Notes: generated from the letters alone by a model not told the origin. A DNA stretch of 53,856 nucleotides from JAHJCW01 sp965369995 (GCA_965369995.1 CBDURO010000009.1:1-53856), one strand, 5' to 3'. Positions 33,512-43,160 are shown, counted from the stretch's first letter. Made by a program: numbers and translations.

Positions 33512-36010
33512 TTATGCAGGTACGCCAATTTCCGCACCTGGACTATTAGTTTTTGGTACAATTTTTTTGCTTTGCTTTTTTGCTCGTTTGGCTTCGGCTT
33601 TTTCTCGATCTTCTTTTAGCACTTTTTTAGTATGCTCAACTTCTTCTTTGGTGACATTTTTACGCATTTCATCAATTTCAGTCATAGTTCTGGCCCATTT
33701 TTGTCCTTCGGCAGCACTTATCCATTCCATCTGTAATCGTTCAGGACGAATCCCGAGCCGTTCCAATTTATCCCACAATTTCTCAACACGTTTTTGTGTC
33801 CAACGATTTGCATCGATATAATGACAATCTGCAAAATGACAGCCGGAAACAAGTACTATAGGCGCTCCTTTTTCAAATGCATGAAGCACAAAGGCAGAAT
33901 CCACTCTTCCGCTACACATTGTTCGTATAATCCTTTGAGACGTGGGATATTGCAATCTCGAGAGACCTGCCAAATCAGCACCGGCGTAGGAACACCAATT
34001 ACATGCGAAGACAGTCACTTTATCCATAGGATTTTCATCTAACATAGCATCGATCATCGTTGTGATTTGTGCATCCTCAAAATGTTTCATGGATAGTGCA
34101 TTAAAATTACATTCAGCCGCACAAGTACCACAGCCCTTGCATAAAGCCTCGATGACCTCAGCTGGTGTTCCAGCTTTAGCGTCACTGCCGCGAATGGCAT
34201 TGAATGGGCAAACATTGATACAAATTCCGCAAGATGTACATAAATCGGTAAAGCACTCCGAAGTGATTGCTTCAATACTAATCATATCTGAGTTAAGTAA
34301 AACTTCTGCTCTAGCAACGGCAGCACTGGCTTGAGTTACACTATCTTTCACATCTTTCGGAAATTCTGCACAACCAGCAAAAAATACTCCACCCGTTGGC
34401 GCATCGACAGGTTTCAACTTTGGATGAGATTCCATAAAGAATCCATCTTCGGTGCGAGATAGAGTTAATAGTTTTTGTACCACATCACTGTCACGTCTTG
34501 GAATTACTCCAACTGAGAGGACTACCATATCAAAATTGTAATCTTTGACAGTATTGGCAACCGTATCCTCAACAATTAGAGTAAGATTCTTGGTCTTTGG
34601 ATCTTCGAAAACCTCACCGGGGAGTCCTCGTATATAATGAACACCGGCATTTTTACTACGGATATATAAATCCTCGAATCCCTTGCCGAATGCTCGAATA
34701 TCTATATAAAAGACCGAGATTTCCGTTTCAGGATAGTGATCCTTTATAAGCAAACTATCTTTAATTGTATTCATGCAGCAGATATTACTGCAGTATGGGT
34801 TTCCGGTTGTAGAATGCGACCGTGAGCCTACACATTGAATGAAGGCAATTTTCTTTGGCACTTCTCTATCGGTTGGACGGATCAAATGTCCTTCCGTTGG
34901 ACCACCGGCGGAAATCAGTCTTTCAAATTCCATACTTGTGATCACATTTTCGTGTTTGGTATAGCCGTATTCATCCATCTCGGTTGGATCATAAACATCC
35001 ATACCGGTGGCAACTATTACGGCGCCAACATTGATTTCAATGATCTCATCCTTCATATCGAAATCGATGCATTCTTTTTCACAAACATCAGCACATTTTC
35101 CACATGCAATTGGATTATGTCCCAAGCAGTCCTCATTATTTAAAATATATACAGATGGTACTGCTTGGGGGAACGGCATATATATCGCTTTGCGTAATGA
35201 GAAACCTTGTTGGAATTCATCGGCTACGGCGACCGGACAAACTTTTTCACATTCGCCGCAGGCGTTACAATCTGTTTCATCTACAAAACGAGCCTTTTTC
35301 CGAACCTTTACATTAAAATTACCAATATAACCGCTTACTTCTACTACTTCGCTGTATGTGTATAAATTAATATTGGGATGTCGACCGACATCCATCATTT
35401 TTGGTCCGAGTATTCATATGGAACAATCCATGGTGGGATAAGTCTTGTCTAATGTTGCCATTAGCCCACCAACGGATGCCTCCTTCTCAACTAAATTTAC
35501 TTTATATCCCGCATCAGCTAAATCTAAAGCAGACTGAATTCCCGCCACACCACCACCGATAACAAGTACTTCTTTTGTCATTGGTACTTTTGATTCAGTT
35601 TGTTCCTCTAATAATCTTGCTCTTGCGACTGATGTTTTTACAATATCTTTAGCTTTGGCTGTCGCTCCATCCCAATCATTTAAATGTACCCAACTGCAAT
35701 GTTCGCGTATATTTGCCATCTCAAGAAGGTATGGATTTAACCCTGCTTCTTCTACACAATTACGAAATGTAGGTTCATGCATACGGGGAGAACAAGAAGC
35801 CACGACTACACGGTTTAAATTGTGTTCCTTAATATGTTTCTTGATTTCTTGCTGACCGGGTTCTGCGCAAGTGTATTTATTTACTACCGAGCAAACAACA
35901 TTTGGTAGCGTTCCAGCATATTCTGAAACGGCTTGGCAATCAAGCGATCCGGCAATATTACTTCCGCACTCGCAAACAAATACTCCTACACGTAAATCGT
36001 TTTCACTCAT
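33512..36010 (-). CDS. hdrA: HdrA-MvhD fusion, selenoprotein (UGA-encoded Sec199)
   Basis: An 832-residue flavoprotein read through one in-frame TGA (35416-35414). Residues 1-198 hold a Cys-rich N-terminal domain and the FAD site GGGVAG (152-157) and end DCSI; after the TGA the frame continues ILGPKMMDVGRHPN. HdrA proteins have Cys or selenocysteine exactly there, so the residue is Sec199. A perfect 7-bp hairpin with loop GGTC lies 20 bases downstream. Then follow four [4Fe-4S] segments (CNACGECEKVCP from residue 248 onward; CTSCGIC and CKGCGTC later), an MvhD domain (CNWCSYAGAD, CSGR, GCHFADCHY) and a Lys/Glu-rich tail. HdrA bifurcates or confurcates electrons at FAD; MvhD delivers them. It works with the HdrCB and GltD-MvhD proteins upstream. 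Confidence 0.9.
35376..35393 (-). promoter_or_regulatory. bacterial SECIS-like hairpin in hdrA
   Basis: On the coding strand GGATGTC-GGTC-GACATCC forms a perfect 7-bp stem, starting 20 bases after the UGA, with the loop 27 bases after it. The loop GGTC contains the G-U required for SelB binding, and the distance is in the usual range for bacterial SECIS elements. Confidence 0.75.
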
Positions 36011-36054
36011 TTTATTATCCTGTCTTATCGACTATTAATAATTTCAACATTTGG

Positions 36055-37194
36055 TTATTCCATTCTTTCTAATACTAAGGTGGATATATCTCGAATATCC
36101 ATGTGATAATTATCTTCAACAAATTTATCTTTCATTGTACAAGAAAGATGGATATGGCATTTAGGGCATGCTACTGCTAAAACATCTGCCCCTGTTTCTT
36201 TTGCCTGTTTTAATCTTTCTTTCTGTATTCCTTTGGATGTGATATCACAATTCATCCAAGCACTTACTCCGCAACAAAGCGACTTTTTATCATACTGCAT
36301 CATTTCATGGTAATGTTCACCATTATTATGTTTTAATACCTGGCGAGGTTCATCATAAATGCCCATATGGCGTCCTAATCGGCAGGGATCTTGAAATGTG
36401 ATATCTGTAGCAGATTCTTTTAAATTTAATTCGTTTGCTGACATTTTTTCCGCTAAAAATTGACTCATATGCATCAATTTAGGTTTGACCTTGAAACCAT
36501 GTTCGGGGTATAAATTCATAAAGGAACTTATACACTCAGCACATGAGAACAAGATTGTTTTAGCACCCGTTTTTTCAACAGATTCAATATTATTTTCTGC
36601 TAACATTTTAAAATTTTCTACATCACCATTCCATAAAAGATCATGTCCACAGCATCTTTCATCTGACATTAATACAGGTGTAATGCCAAGTTTATTTAAA
36701 ATTTTGATACTACTTTTTGCAGCATCAATTGTTGAAATATTTAAATCATCAAAAAACACATCAAAATAGGGAGCACATCCTACATAATATAATATGTCAC
36801 CATGATCAGTAATATCTAAATCATCAGTAACCCATTCCAGGCGATTTTGCTTGATATCTTTAGTAGTCATCACTCTTTGAAGAAGTTCCATAGCACCGGA
36901 GTGTGAGCACTTTCCGTGAAACCCGGAATCTTTTGCCGATGAACGTACAATTTGGGTTAAGGTGCTGTAATCAATATTAGCTGGACATACTGCATCGCAG
37001 CGGCGGCAGGTTAGACAGCTCCATAAATCATAATCGATATATAACGAATCAAATTCGTTTCTGATTGTTTTTGTTAACATTGAGCGAGGAGAGTATCTTT
37101 GACTAAAAAGTGAAACAGGGCAGACCGCTGTACATTTACCACATTCTAGGCAACCGTAAGCATTGGTAGCTTTAATTTGATCTACAAGATCCAT
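36055..37194 (-). CDS. HdrC-HdrB fusion (heterodisulfide reductase-like)
   Basis: A 379-residue soluble protein. The N-terminus is HdrC-like with two [4Fe-4S] motifs (CLECGKCTAVCP from about residue 15 and CLTCRRCDAVCP near residue 60). The rest is HdrB-like with two CCG domains: GCAPYF / ERCCGHD / SCAECISS and DPCRLGRH / LCCGVSAWMNC / ACPKCHIH. These bind the noncubane clusters that reduce disulfides in methanogen Hdr; in bacteria the natural acceptor is unknown. It overlaps the GltD-MvhD gene by one base and precedes hdrA by 44 bases, so it would form the substrate-reducing arm of the complex. Confidence 0.88.
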   Translation of the reverse strand: MDLVDQIKATNAYGCLECGKCTAVCPVSLFSQRYSPRSMLTKTIRNEFDSLYIDYDLWSCLTCRRCDAVCPANIDYSTLTQIVRSSAKDSGFHGKCSHSGAMELLQRVMTTKDIKQNRLEWVTDDLDITDHGDILYYVGCAPYFDVFFDDLNISTIDAAKSSIKILNKLGITPVLMSDERCCGHDLLWNGDVENFKMLAENNIESVEKTGAKTILFSCAECISSFMNLYPEHGFKVKPKLMHMSQFLAEKMSANELNLKESATDITFQDPCRLGRHMGIYDEPRQVLKHNNGEHYHEMMQYDKKSLCCGVSAWMNCDITSKGIQKERLKQAKETGADVLAVACPKCHIHLSCTMKDKFVEDNYHMDIRDISTLVLERME

Positions 37195-39506
37195 TATTTG
37201 AATTTCCTTGCATAATTATTAACTACTTCAACGAATTTATCGGTGTTTTTACCGGAGATTGTTTCATATTCAATGCGCTTTTTGTCATATCCAAGCATAT
37301 GTGTCAATTGTTGTACTTTTACATAAGTTTCAGCAAATCGCTTAGCTCCAAATGCATAATGACATTCATCAGCACTACAGCCAACAACCAATACTCCATC
37401 GGCTCCTTCTTCAATAGATCGAAAAAGGAATGTTGATTCGATTCGTCCGGTACACATTGTTTGAATAAAAATAAAATTTGTATTTTTGTATTTTGAAGTA
37501 TTTACTTTTTTGAAATCTGCACCATTCCAATTGCATGAAAAGACAACGATGTTCCTTTTCTTTGAATCAATATTGTTTAATTTGAACGATAACCAATCGG
37601 AAGTATATCTGCCAGGTTGAATAGCACTCGATGGACAAAATGTTACGCAAGTACCGCAGCCACGACATATTTCGGGATCAATTTGTGATGTAAAAATATC
37701 ACCATTTTTTTGTACTAACTGACAGGCATCATATTCGCAAACAGTTACACAATCACCACAACCACGACATAAATTCTCTTTAACAAATGGGATATAGCTA
37801 TCTAATTCGATTGGTATATTTTTCCCGTTAGCCGCTTTTAATGTGCCAAGTAAGTTACCGTTTGCTAAATCATTGCTTTGGAAATCAGAAGGTAGTCGAA
37901 AAACGTAATCGTCATGTCCATTCACGCTGTGCATTACCGATAATCCTTTATCGCAATCCGATACGCAAATATAACATTCTCCACATGGACCACAACGCAA
38001 GCAACGCTGAGCTTCAGCGATTGCAGTAGCTTCGTCAAATCCATATTCAACTTCTTGGAAGTTGTTTTTCCTTTCCGAAATTTTTTGCAGAGGTATTTCG
38101 GCGCGTTTTGTTTTGGGCTGAATTTCAAAATCAATTTTAATTTCAGTTTCAATTGGTTTTGTATTGCTATAAGTTTGTTCTAATTCCTCACCATTAATAA
38201 ATCTCTCGATTGATGTGGCGGTTATGTGTCCCTGAGCAATGGCATCAATAACAGTATTTGGACCTGTTACGGCATCACCACCGGCGAAGACACCCGGAAT
38301 ATTAGTTGCCATAGTATTTTCATCAGCAGCAAAGGTATTCCACCTTGAAATATCAATATTATGGTCTTTTGGTAAAAATGATAGATCCGGTTGCTGACTG
38401 ATAGCAGGGATAATTACATCCGCTTCAATAATAAATTCAGAATTTTTGATTGGAATTGGTCTGGCACGACCGCTTTCATCAGGTTCTCCGAGTTTCATTT
38501 TTGTGCATTCCAAACCTGTAACGTAACCATTCTTACCAACAATTTTTGCTGGCGCAGCAAGGTAATGTATATTTATGCCTTCTTCTTCCGCTTCCTTTAT
38601 TTCATCATCGTTAGCTGGCATTTCTTGTCGCGTCCGGCGGTAAACAATATTTACTTCTGAACCCAAACGCAAGGCAGTGCGCGCAGCATCGATAGCAGAA
38701 TTACCACCGCCAATTACAATTACTTTTTCTCCAGGCTTTTTGGGTTTATCAAGATTTACCTCACGTAAAAATGTTACAGCATCAAGAAAACCTTTATATT
38801 CATCTTCACCGGGAATTCCTAGTTTCTTACCAACATGAGCTCCAATTGCTAAATAAACTGCATCATAATCTTTTAATAATTTGTTATAAGCTTGTTTACC
38901 TGATATCTTTTTATTGGTAATTATTTTTACGCCCAAATTGCGGATGTAGTCTATCTCGATCTTAAGAATATCACGAGGCATCCTATATGAAGGAATTCCG
39001 GCAATGAGCATTCCGCCTGGTTCAGACAATTCTTCGAAAATTGTAACGTTGAAGCCACTTTTTGCTAGATCGTGAGCGGCAGTTAAACCAGCTGGACCCG
39101 AACCAATAATGGCAATCTTTTCTTTACGAATCCCGGCTGTTGGTTTTGGTTTTGGAATTGGGTGTTCTAACTCATAATCTGCAACAAATCTTTTTAAGGA
39201 TCGAATAGCAACCGGTGAATCAATTTGATTTCGATTGCAATAAGTTTCACATGGATGAGTACAAACCCTTCCGCAAATACCGGGTAAAGGATTTTTTTCT
39301 CTTACTACATTTAATGCTTCATGAAATTTTCCTGCCGCAATCAGCGAAACATACGCTTTTACATTTACTCCCGCAGGACACGCTTCCATACAAGGGGATG
39401 GATCAACTATACCTATTGGATATTGGATATCAGGTTTATCAGAAAACGACACAGTATTTTCATGTTTTCTGATAAAATTTTTAAATGTATTGTCTGCTGT
39501 TCCCAT
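37194..39506 (-). CDS. GltD/NfnB-type NAD(P)H oxidoreductase fused to ferredoxin and MvhD domains
   Basis: A 770-residue fusion. Residues ~35-120 hold the N-terminal Fe-S domain of GltD (CMEACPAGVNVKAYV, ICGRVCTHPCETYC). Next come FAD (IIGSGPAGLTAA) and NADPH (VIGGGNSAIDAARTALRLG) Rossmann domains, an unusual CLRCGPCGECYICVSDC stretch, two [4Fe-4S] motifs (CRGCGDCVTVC, CRGCGTCVTFCP) and a C-terminal MvhD domain (CNWNGADF, CTGRIE, GCSADECHY). The architecture suggests it brings NAD(P)H electrons into the HdrA complex in place of a hydrogenase. Its MvhD has CNWNGAD where the HdrA-fused one has CNWCSYAGAD, so one Cys is missing. It overlaps hdrCB by one base. Confidence 0.85.
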   Translation of the reverse strand: MGTADNTFKNFIRKHENTVSFSDKPDIQYPIGIVDPSPCMEACPAGVNVKAYVSLIAAGKFHEALNVVREKNPLPGICGRVCTHPCETYCNRNQIDSPVAIRSLKRFVADYELEHPIPKPKPTAGIRKEKIAIIGSGPAGLTAAHDLAKSGFNVTIFEELSEPGGMLIAGIPSYRMPRDILKIEIDYIRNLGVKIITNKKISGKQAYNKLLKDYDAVYLAIGAHVGKKLGIPGEDEYKGFLDAVTFLREVNLDKPKKPGEKVIVIGGGNSAIDAARTALRLGSEVNIVYRRTRQEMPANDDEIKEAEEEGINIHYLAAPAKIVGKNGYVTGLECTKMKLGEPDESGRARPIPIKNSEFIIEADVIIPAISQQPDLSFLPKDHNIDISRWNTFAADENTMATNIPGVFAGGDAVTGPNTVIDAIAQGHITATSIERFINGEELEQTYSNTKPIETEIKIDFEIQPKTKRAEIPLQKISERKNNFQEVEYGFDEATAIAEAQRCLRCGPCGECYICVSDCDKGLSVMHSVNGHDDYVFRLPSDFQSNDLANGNLLGTLKAANGKNIPIELDSYIPFVKENLCRGCGDCVTVCEYDACQLVQKNGDIFTSQIDPEICRGCGTCVTFCPSSAIQPGRYTSDWLSFKLNNIDSKKRNIVVFSCNWNGADFKKVNTSKYKNTNFIFIQTMCTGRIESTFLFRSIEEGADGVLVVGCSADECHYAFGAKRFAETYVKVQQLTHMLGYDKKRIEYETISGKNTDKFVEVVNNYARKFK

Positions 39507-39524
39507 TAATAATTGAACTATGGT

Positions 39525-39914
39525 TTATCTAAAATGAGCTCGTGAATAATGTTCATGTACTATTTTGTAATTGTCGGAATTGATTTGATATACATGCGTT
39601 CCTCGTCCCTGAATCTCATAGATGTGACTATCATGATTTATTTTTACAGTCCAATAAAATGTAGCGATTGCCAAATCTCCCAATTCTTGCACTTCAACAG
39701 CATAGATTTTATAATTCACTTCCGATGCTTCCTCCAAATAGTATTCAATTGTTTTTTTGAATGCATCAATTCCTCTGATGCGGCGGTGTGTAGTTGAAGA
39801 AAATCCTGTAAAACCATTATCAATATAAGTAAGCATTTTATCAATATCTTTTAAATTAAAAGCTGTTGCCATTTCTTTTTCAATATGTATGATTTTGTTA
39901 GCTATTTCACTCAT
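39525..39914 (-). CDS. NTF2-like (SnoaL/DUF4440-type) protein
   Basis: A 129-residue cone-shaped NTF2-like fold, recognised from EKEMATAFNLKDIDKMLTYID, GFSSTTHRRIRGIDAFKK and the C-terminal RGTHVYQINSDNYKIVHEHYS. Members range from enzymes to ligand-binding or assembly proteins, so no function can be given. It lies between korC and the GltD-MvhD gene with an 18-base gap to the latter, and is thus embedded in the redox operon. Confidence 0.75.
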   Translation of the reverse strand: MSEIANKIIHIEKEMATAFNLKDIDKMLTYIDNGFTGFSSTTHRRIRGIDAFKKTIEYYLEEASEVNYKIYAVEVQELGDLAIATFYWTVKINHDSHIYEIQGRGTHVYQINSDNYKIVHEHYSRAHFR

Positions 39915-39942
39915 ATATTCCTCCTATTGAATTATAATTGAA

Positions 39943-40506
39943 TTACTTACTTTTCTTTTTTGAAGATTCATTTGAAACTAGGTTTTTGCCGTACTTGTAA
40001 CCTTTTTCCAATGCTTCAATATTAGTATCAAGAAATCGGTCAGGGACTGACCCCGGCAATGCATTTTTCATTGCTTCAAGACTTACAACATTTGTTATTG
40101 CGGTGAAAAACCCCACCATTACAACATTCGCAAAAATACGATTTCCCATTTCTTCAGCAATTCGTGTCGCCGGAATTGAAAATAATTTAACATCTTTACG
40201 GACCGTTTTAGGTTTTACAAGGTCTGTATCGGTGAGAATAATACTGCCTTTTACCGGCTCAGCGATGAATTTTTCATAAGCCTCTTGTGACATTGCTACT
40301 AAAATTTCCGGCTTACCAATATAGGGATACAAAACTGCATCATTATCAATAACAACTTGAGCCGAGCAAGCTCCTCCACGGGCTTCGGGTCCAAAGCTCT
40401 GAGTTAATGTAGCAAATCTATTATCGTATAATGAAACCGCTTTACCGATCAGGATTCCTGATTTTATTATTCCTTGTCCTCCAAATCCTGAGAATCTAAT
40501 GTCCAT
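39943..40506 (-). CDS. korC: 2-oxoacid:ferredoxin oxidoreductase gamma subunit (KorC)
   Basis: A 187-residue gamma subunit of the pyruvate/2-oxoglutarate:ferredoxin oxidoreductase superfamily, with the opening RFSGFGGQGIIKSG, the middle SFGPEARGGACSAQV and VMVGFFTAIT. ATG 40506 is chosen because AAGGACC lies 5-6 bases upstream and the protein then begins at the conserved strand; an upstream ATG at 40539 would add 11 residues. The gene overlaps korB by 11 bases. It completes the KorDABC heterotetramer. Confidence 0.9.
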   Translation of the reverse strand: MDIRFSGFGGQGIIKSGILIGKAVSLYDNRFATLTQSFGPEARGGACSAQVVIDNDAVLYPYIGKPEILVAMSQEAYEKFIAEPVKGSIILTDTDLVKPKTVRKDVKLFSIPATRIAEEMGNRIFANVVMVGFFTAITNVVSLEAMKNALPGSVPDRFLDTNIEALEKGYKYGKNLVSNESSKKKSK

Positions 40507-41410
40507 TGTTTGGTCCTTTGTATGGAATATATTTGTCACCTAATTTCTTTTGTAGAAAAGTATTACGGTTTGTAAAGAAATCGGGTTTATCTTTATCAAC
40601 AAATTTTCCGACAACTATTTCTGTTTGATATAAAATATCGATATCCTTGGTATTGGCTCCGTGATCTATTTTGGCAGTATCGTGATAAAACCGCATTAGG
40701 TCGAGTCCCGTTCCAAGACGATTTCTGCGTGCATAAAGAGTTGGACAGGGAGAGATAACTTCAATAAATGAAAAGCCCGGTTTCACAAGTGCTTCTGCAA
40801 TTGATTTGGCCGTTCTACGTATATGTAATGAAGTCCAACGTGCCACATAAACAGCTCCACAGGATTCTGCTAAATATGGCAAATTAAACGGGAATTCATA
40901 AGCTCCGTATGGCGTAGTAGAAGCATTGGCTTCTTGAGGAGTGGTAGGTCCGGCTTGACCGCCTGTCATGGCATAATTAAAGTTGTTTATACAAATAATA
41001 GTTAGGTTCATATTCCTTCGTGCAGCGTGAATAAAATGATTGCCGCCAATTGCAGCAATATCGCCATCTCCGCTAATTACAACAACTTTTAATTCGGGAT
41101 TGCCAAGAGCTACTCCGGTTGCAAAAGGTATCGCACGTCCGTGCGTTGAATGGAAAGAATCTAATCTTAAATATCCTGCGGCGCGCCCGGAACATCCTAT
41201 TCCGGAAACAACCGCAACTTTCTCACGATCTAAACCGGATTTTTGCAGACCGGTAATAAAGGCTGTAATTGTAGTCCCAATTCCACAGGTTGAGCACCAA
41301 ATATGCGGCAGACGCTCCGTCCGTAAATATTCATTCATCGGATGCATCAATGGTTCAGGAGATTTTGGGATTTCTAAAGTACTAGTTGTTGGTGCTATAA
41401 TCTCGCTCAT
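40496..41410 (-). CDS. korB: 2-oxoglutarate:ferredoxin oxidoreductase beta subunit (KorB, TPP-binding)
   Basis: A 304-residue thiamine-diphosphate subunit. The TPP motif begins GDGDIAAIGGNHF and ends in NNFNYAMTGGQ; Fe-S ligands are suggested by WCSTCGIG, GIGCSG and SPCPT. GQAGPTTPQ is typical of Kor-type rather than pyruvate-type beta subunits. It catalyses decarboxylation of 2-oxoglutarate (or a close analogue such as 2-oxoadipate) to the acyl-CoA with reduction of ferredoxin, and in reverse reductive carboxylation. Overlaps korA by four bases. Confidence 0.9.
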   Translation of the reverse strand: MSEIIAPTTSTLEIPKSPEPLMHPMNEYLRTERLPHIWCSTCGIGTTITAFITGLQKSGLDREKVAVVSGIGCSGRAAGYLRLDSFHSTHGRAIPFATGVALGNPELKVVVISGDGDIAAIGGNHFIHAARRNMNLTIICINNFNYAMTGGQAGPTTPQEANASTTPYGAYEFPFNLPYLAESCGAVYVARWTSLHIRRTAKSIAEALVKPGFSFIEVISPCPTLYARRNRLGTGLDLMRFYHDTAKIDHGANTKDIDILYQTEIVVGKFVDKDKPDFFTNRNTFLQKKLGDKYIPYKGPNNGH

Positions 41411-42567
41411 TTTATACCTTTCTTAATTGCTTTTAAAATATCGTTTGGATCATGAACCCAGCCACCGGCATGTGGTACATGAATAATTTTTGCTTTTCCG
41501 GCTGCACATCTTTCAACCTCAAGGGAAATTTGACCAAGATTAATTTCAGGAACAACAAATGTTTTAACTTTACTGGCAAGCTTGCGAATTAATTTTTCAG
41601 GAAATGGCCAAACAGTAATTAAACGAATTGTTCCAACTTTGATACCGGCGGCTCTTGCCTCCTGTACTGCCTTCAATGCCACCCGCGATGTTATTCCATA
41701 TGAAATTACTATCACTTCAGCTCCATCTACTTGATCTTGTTCAAGTAAACGGATTTTTTCCTCATTTTTAAGAATTTTATCTACTAAATGCGTTACATTT
41801 TTTTCTTGAGCCTCGGCACTGATTACCGGATAACCTCTCTCATCGTGTGTTAATCCTGTAAGATGTATGTAATAACCATCTCCGGCTTTCACCATCGGAG
41901 CAATTTCATTGCTTCCATTGAATTTAAATGGTCTATAATCTTCTTTTTTCCCTTTATAAAAATTGCGCGGTACGATCTCGATTTGATCGGCTTCCGGTAT
42001 GTTAACTTTTTCAGTCATGTGACCTACACATTCATCCATCATAAATAAAACCGGTACGCGCCATATTTCCGATAAATTGAATGCGGTAATCGTCAAATCA
42101 AAACATTCTTGAGGTGAATTTGGCGAAAGCGCGATAATTTCATAATCACCATGAGATCCCCAACGTGCCTGCATCATATCGGCTTGAGCGGTAAGAGTAG
42201 GTAATCCGGTTGATGGTCCACCACGCTGAACGTTTACAATAACACATGGAGTTTCCAGCATCGCTGCAAGACCGATGTTTTCCATCATTAATGAAAAACC
42301 CGGTCCGGATGTCACAGTCATGGATTTTGGACCCGCCCAAGCTGCACCAATTATTGCAGCCATAGAAGCAAGCTCGTCTTCCATTTGGATGAACATACCG
42401 CCAACTTTTGGAAAGCGTTCTGCAATTCTTTCGGCTACTTCTGTTGATGGTGTAATTGGATATCCTGCTAAAAATCTGCATCCGCCGGCGATAGCACCTT
42501 CGGCGCAAGCGTAATCACCATCAATATAGTGATTTCCGGTTGCTACTCCAATTGGATCTGCTTTCAT
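41407..42567 (-). CDS. korA: 2-oxoglutarate:ferredoxin oxidoreductase alpha subunit (KorA)
   Basis: A 386-residue alpha subunit, recognised from EGAIAGGCRFLAGYPITPSTE, MEDELASMAAIIGAAWAG, TSGPGFSLMMENIG and VNVQRGGPSTGLPT. The substrate-binding and dimer domain VISYGITSRVALKAVQEAR follows. It overlaps korD upstream and korB downstream by four bases each, so the four subunits are translationally coupled in the order D-A-B-C. A second, fused gamma-alpha paralogue begins at 52214. Confidence 0.92.
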   Translation of the reverse strand: MKADPIGVATGNHYIDGDYACAEGAIAGGCRFLAGYPITPSTEVAERIAERFPKVGGMFIQMEDELASMAAIIGAAWAGPKSMTVTSGPGFSLMMENIGLAAMLETPCVIVNVQRGGPSTGLPTLTAQADMMQARWGSHGDYEIIALSPNSPQECFDLTITAFNLSEIWRVPVLFMMDECVGHMTEKVNIPEADQIEIVPRNFYKGKKEDYRPFKFNGSNEIAPMVKAGDGYYIHLTGLTHDERGYPVISAEAQEKNVTHLVDKILKNEEKIRLLEQDQVDGAEVIVISYGITSRVALKAVQEARAAGIKVGTIRLITVWPFPEKLIRKLASKVKTFVVPEINLGQISLEVERCAAGKAKIIHVPHAGGWVHDPNDILKAIKKGIK

Positions 42568-42869
42568 GATTTTGCCTCTTTTTTTAGAACTTCATCAACA
42601 TCAGGATGACGGGGTTTTCCCTCAACTACAAATATCGAAAAGTCAGGACAAATCATTTCGCAAAGCGTGCAGTTAACACAAGCTCCTTGTTTTAAAACTA
42701 TCGGATAATGGTATCCTTTCCGATTAAATTCTTTGGACATTTCTAAAACATCTCTTGGGCAATATTCAACGCAGAACTCACAACCTTTACACTGTTCGAT
42801 GTCGATATGTACATCGCCATGCGGTACTTCAATCGTATTTATATCGAGTGGTGCACGCCAGTAATTCAT
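42564..42869 (-). CDS. korD: 2-oxoglutarate:ferredoxin oxidoreductase delta subunit (KorD ferredoxin)
   Basis: A 101-residue 2[4Fe-4S] ferredoxin subunit with CKGCEFCVEYCP and CVNCTLCEMICP motifs, the delta subunit of Kor-type enzymes. It carries electrons out of KorB to soluble ferredoxin or, in this operon, possibly directly to the HdrA/MvhD proteins. It is preceded by the two-CW protein gene by 21 bases. Confidence 0.9.
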   Translation of the reverse strand: MNYWRAPLDINTIEVPHGDVHIDIEQCKGCEFCVEYCPRDVLEMSKEFNRKGYHYPIVLKQGACVNCTLCEMICPDFSIFVVEGKPRHPDVDEVLKKEAKS

Positions 42870-42890
42870 TACGATTCCTTAATAAATTAG

Positions 42891-43160
42891 TTATTGGACG
42901 AAATTTTCGCCTTCTTCTTTTTTGACTTTTAAATAAAATTCACAAACATCACAACTTTCAACCTTTTTCAAATGCATGCACGTTGGTTCATCATCTTGAT
43001 ATGTACCTGCAATATGCCAACAGTATCTTCCGCCAAAAAGTCCACCATTAATACCATTGAATGATTTATATTGTACAGAATGACACTTTCCAAGTTTTTC
43101 AACATTTTTACCACCATGCTCTCTGCCGCATTGATTAAAATCCCAACAATTTATTTTCAT
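42891..43160 (-). CDS. two-CW domain cysteine-rich protein
   Basis: An 89-residue protein with INCWDFNQCGRE at the start and RYCWHIAGT in the middle, the two CW motifs of a small Cys-rich family, plus CMHLKKVESCDVCEFY at the end; eight Cys in all suggest a metal or Fe-S site. ATG 43160 behind GAGGA is chosen over an ATG at 43196. It is the first gene of the kor-hdr operon and may act as an Fe-S or redox accessory. The gap 43197-43425 upstream presumably carries the operon promoter; no gene is seen there. Confidence 0.75.
   Translation of the reverse strand: MKINCWDFNQCGREHGGKNVEKLGKCHSVQYKSFNGINGGLFGGRYCWHIAGTYQDDEPTCMHLKKVESCDVCEFYLKVKKEEGENFVQ

Noticed and set aside
33512..36010. hdrA as a pseudogene or two separate genes broken at 35414
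   Set aside because: The two parts are in the same frame, every cofactor motif is intact, the break falls exactly at the family's Cys/Sec position, and a SECIS-like hairpin follows.
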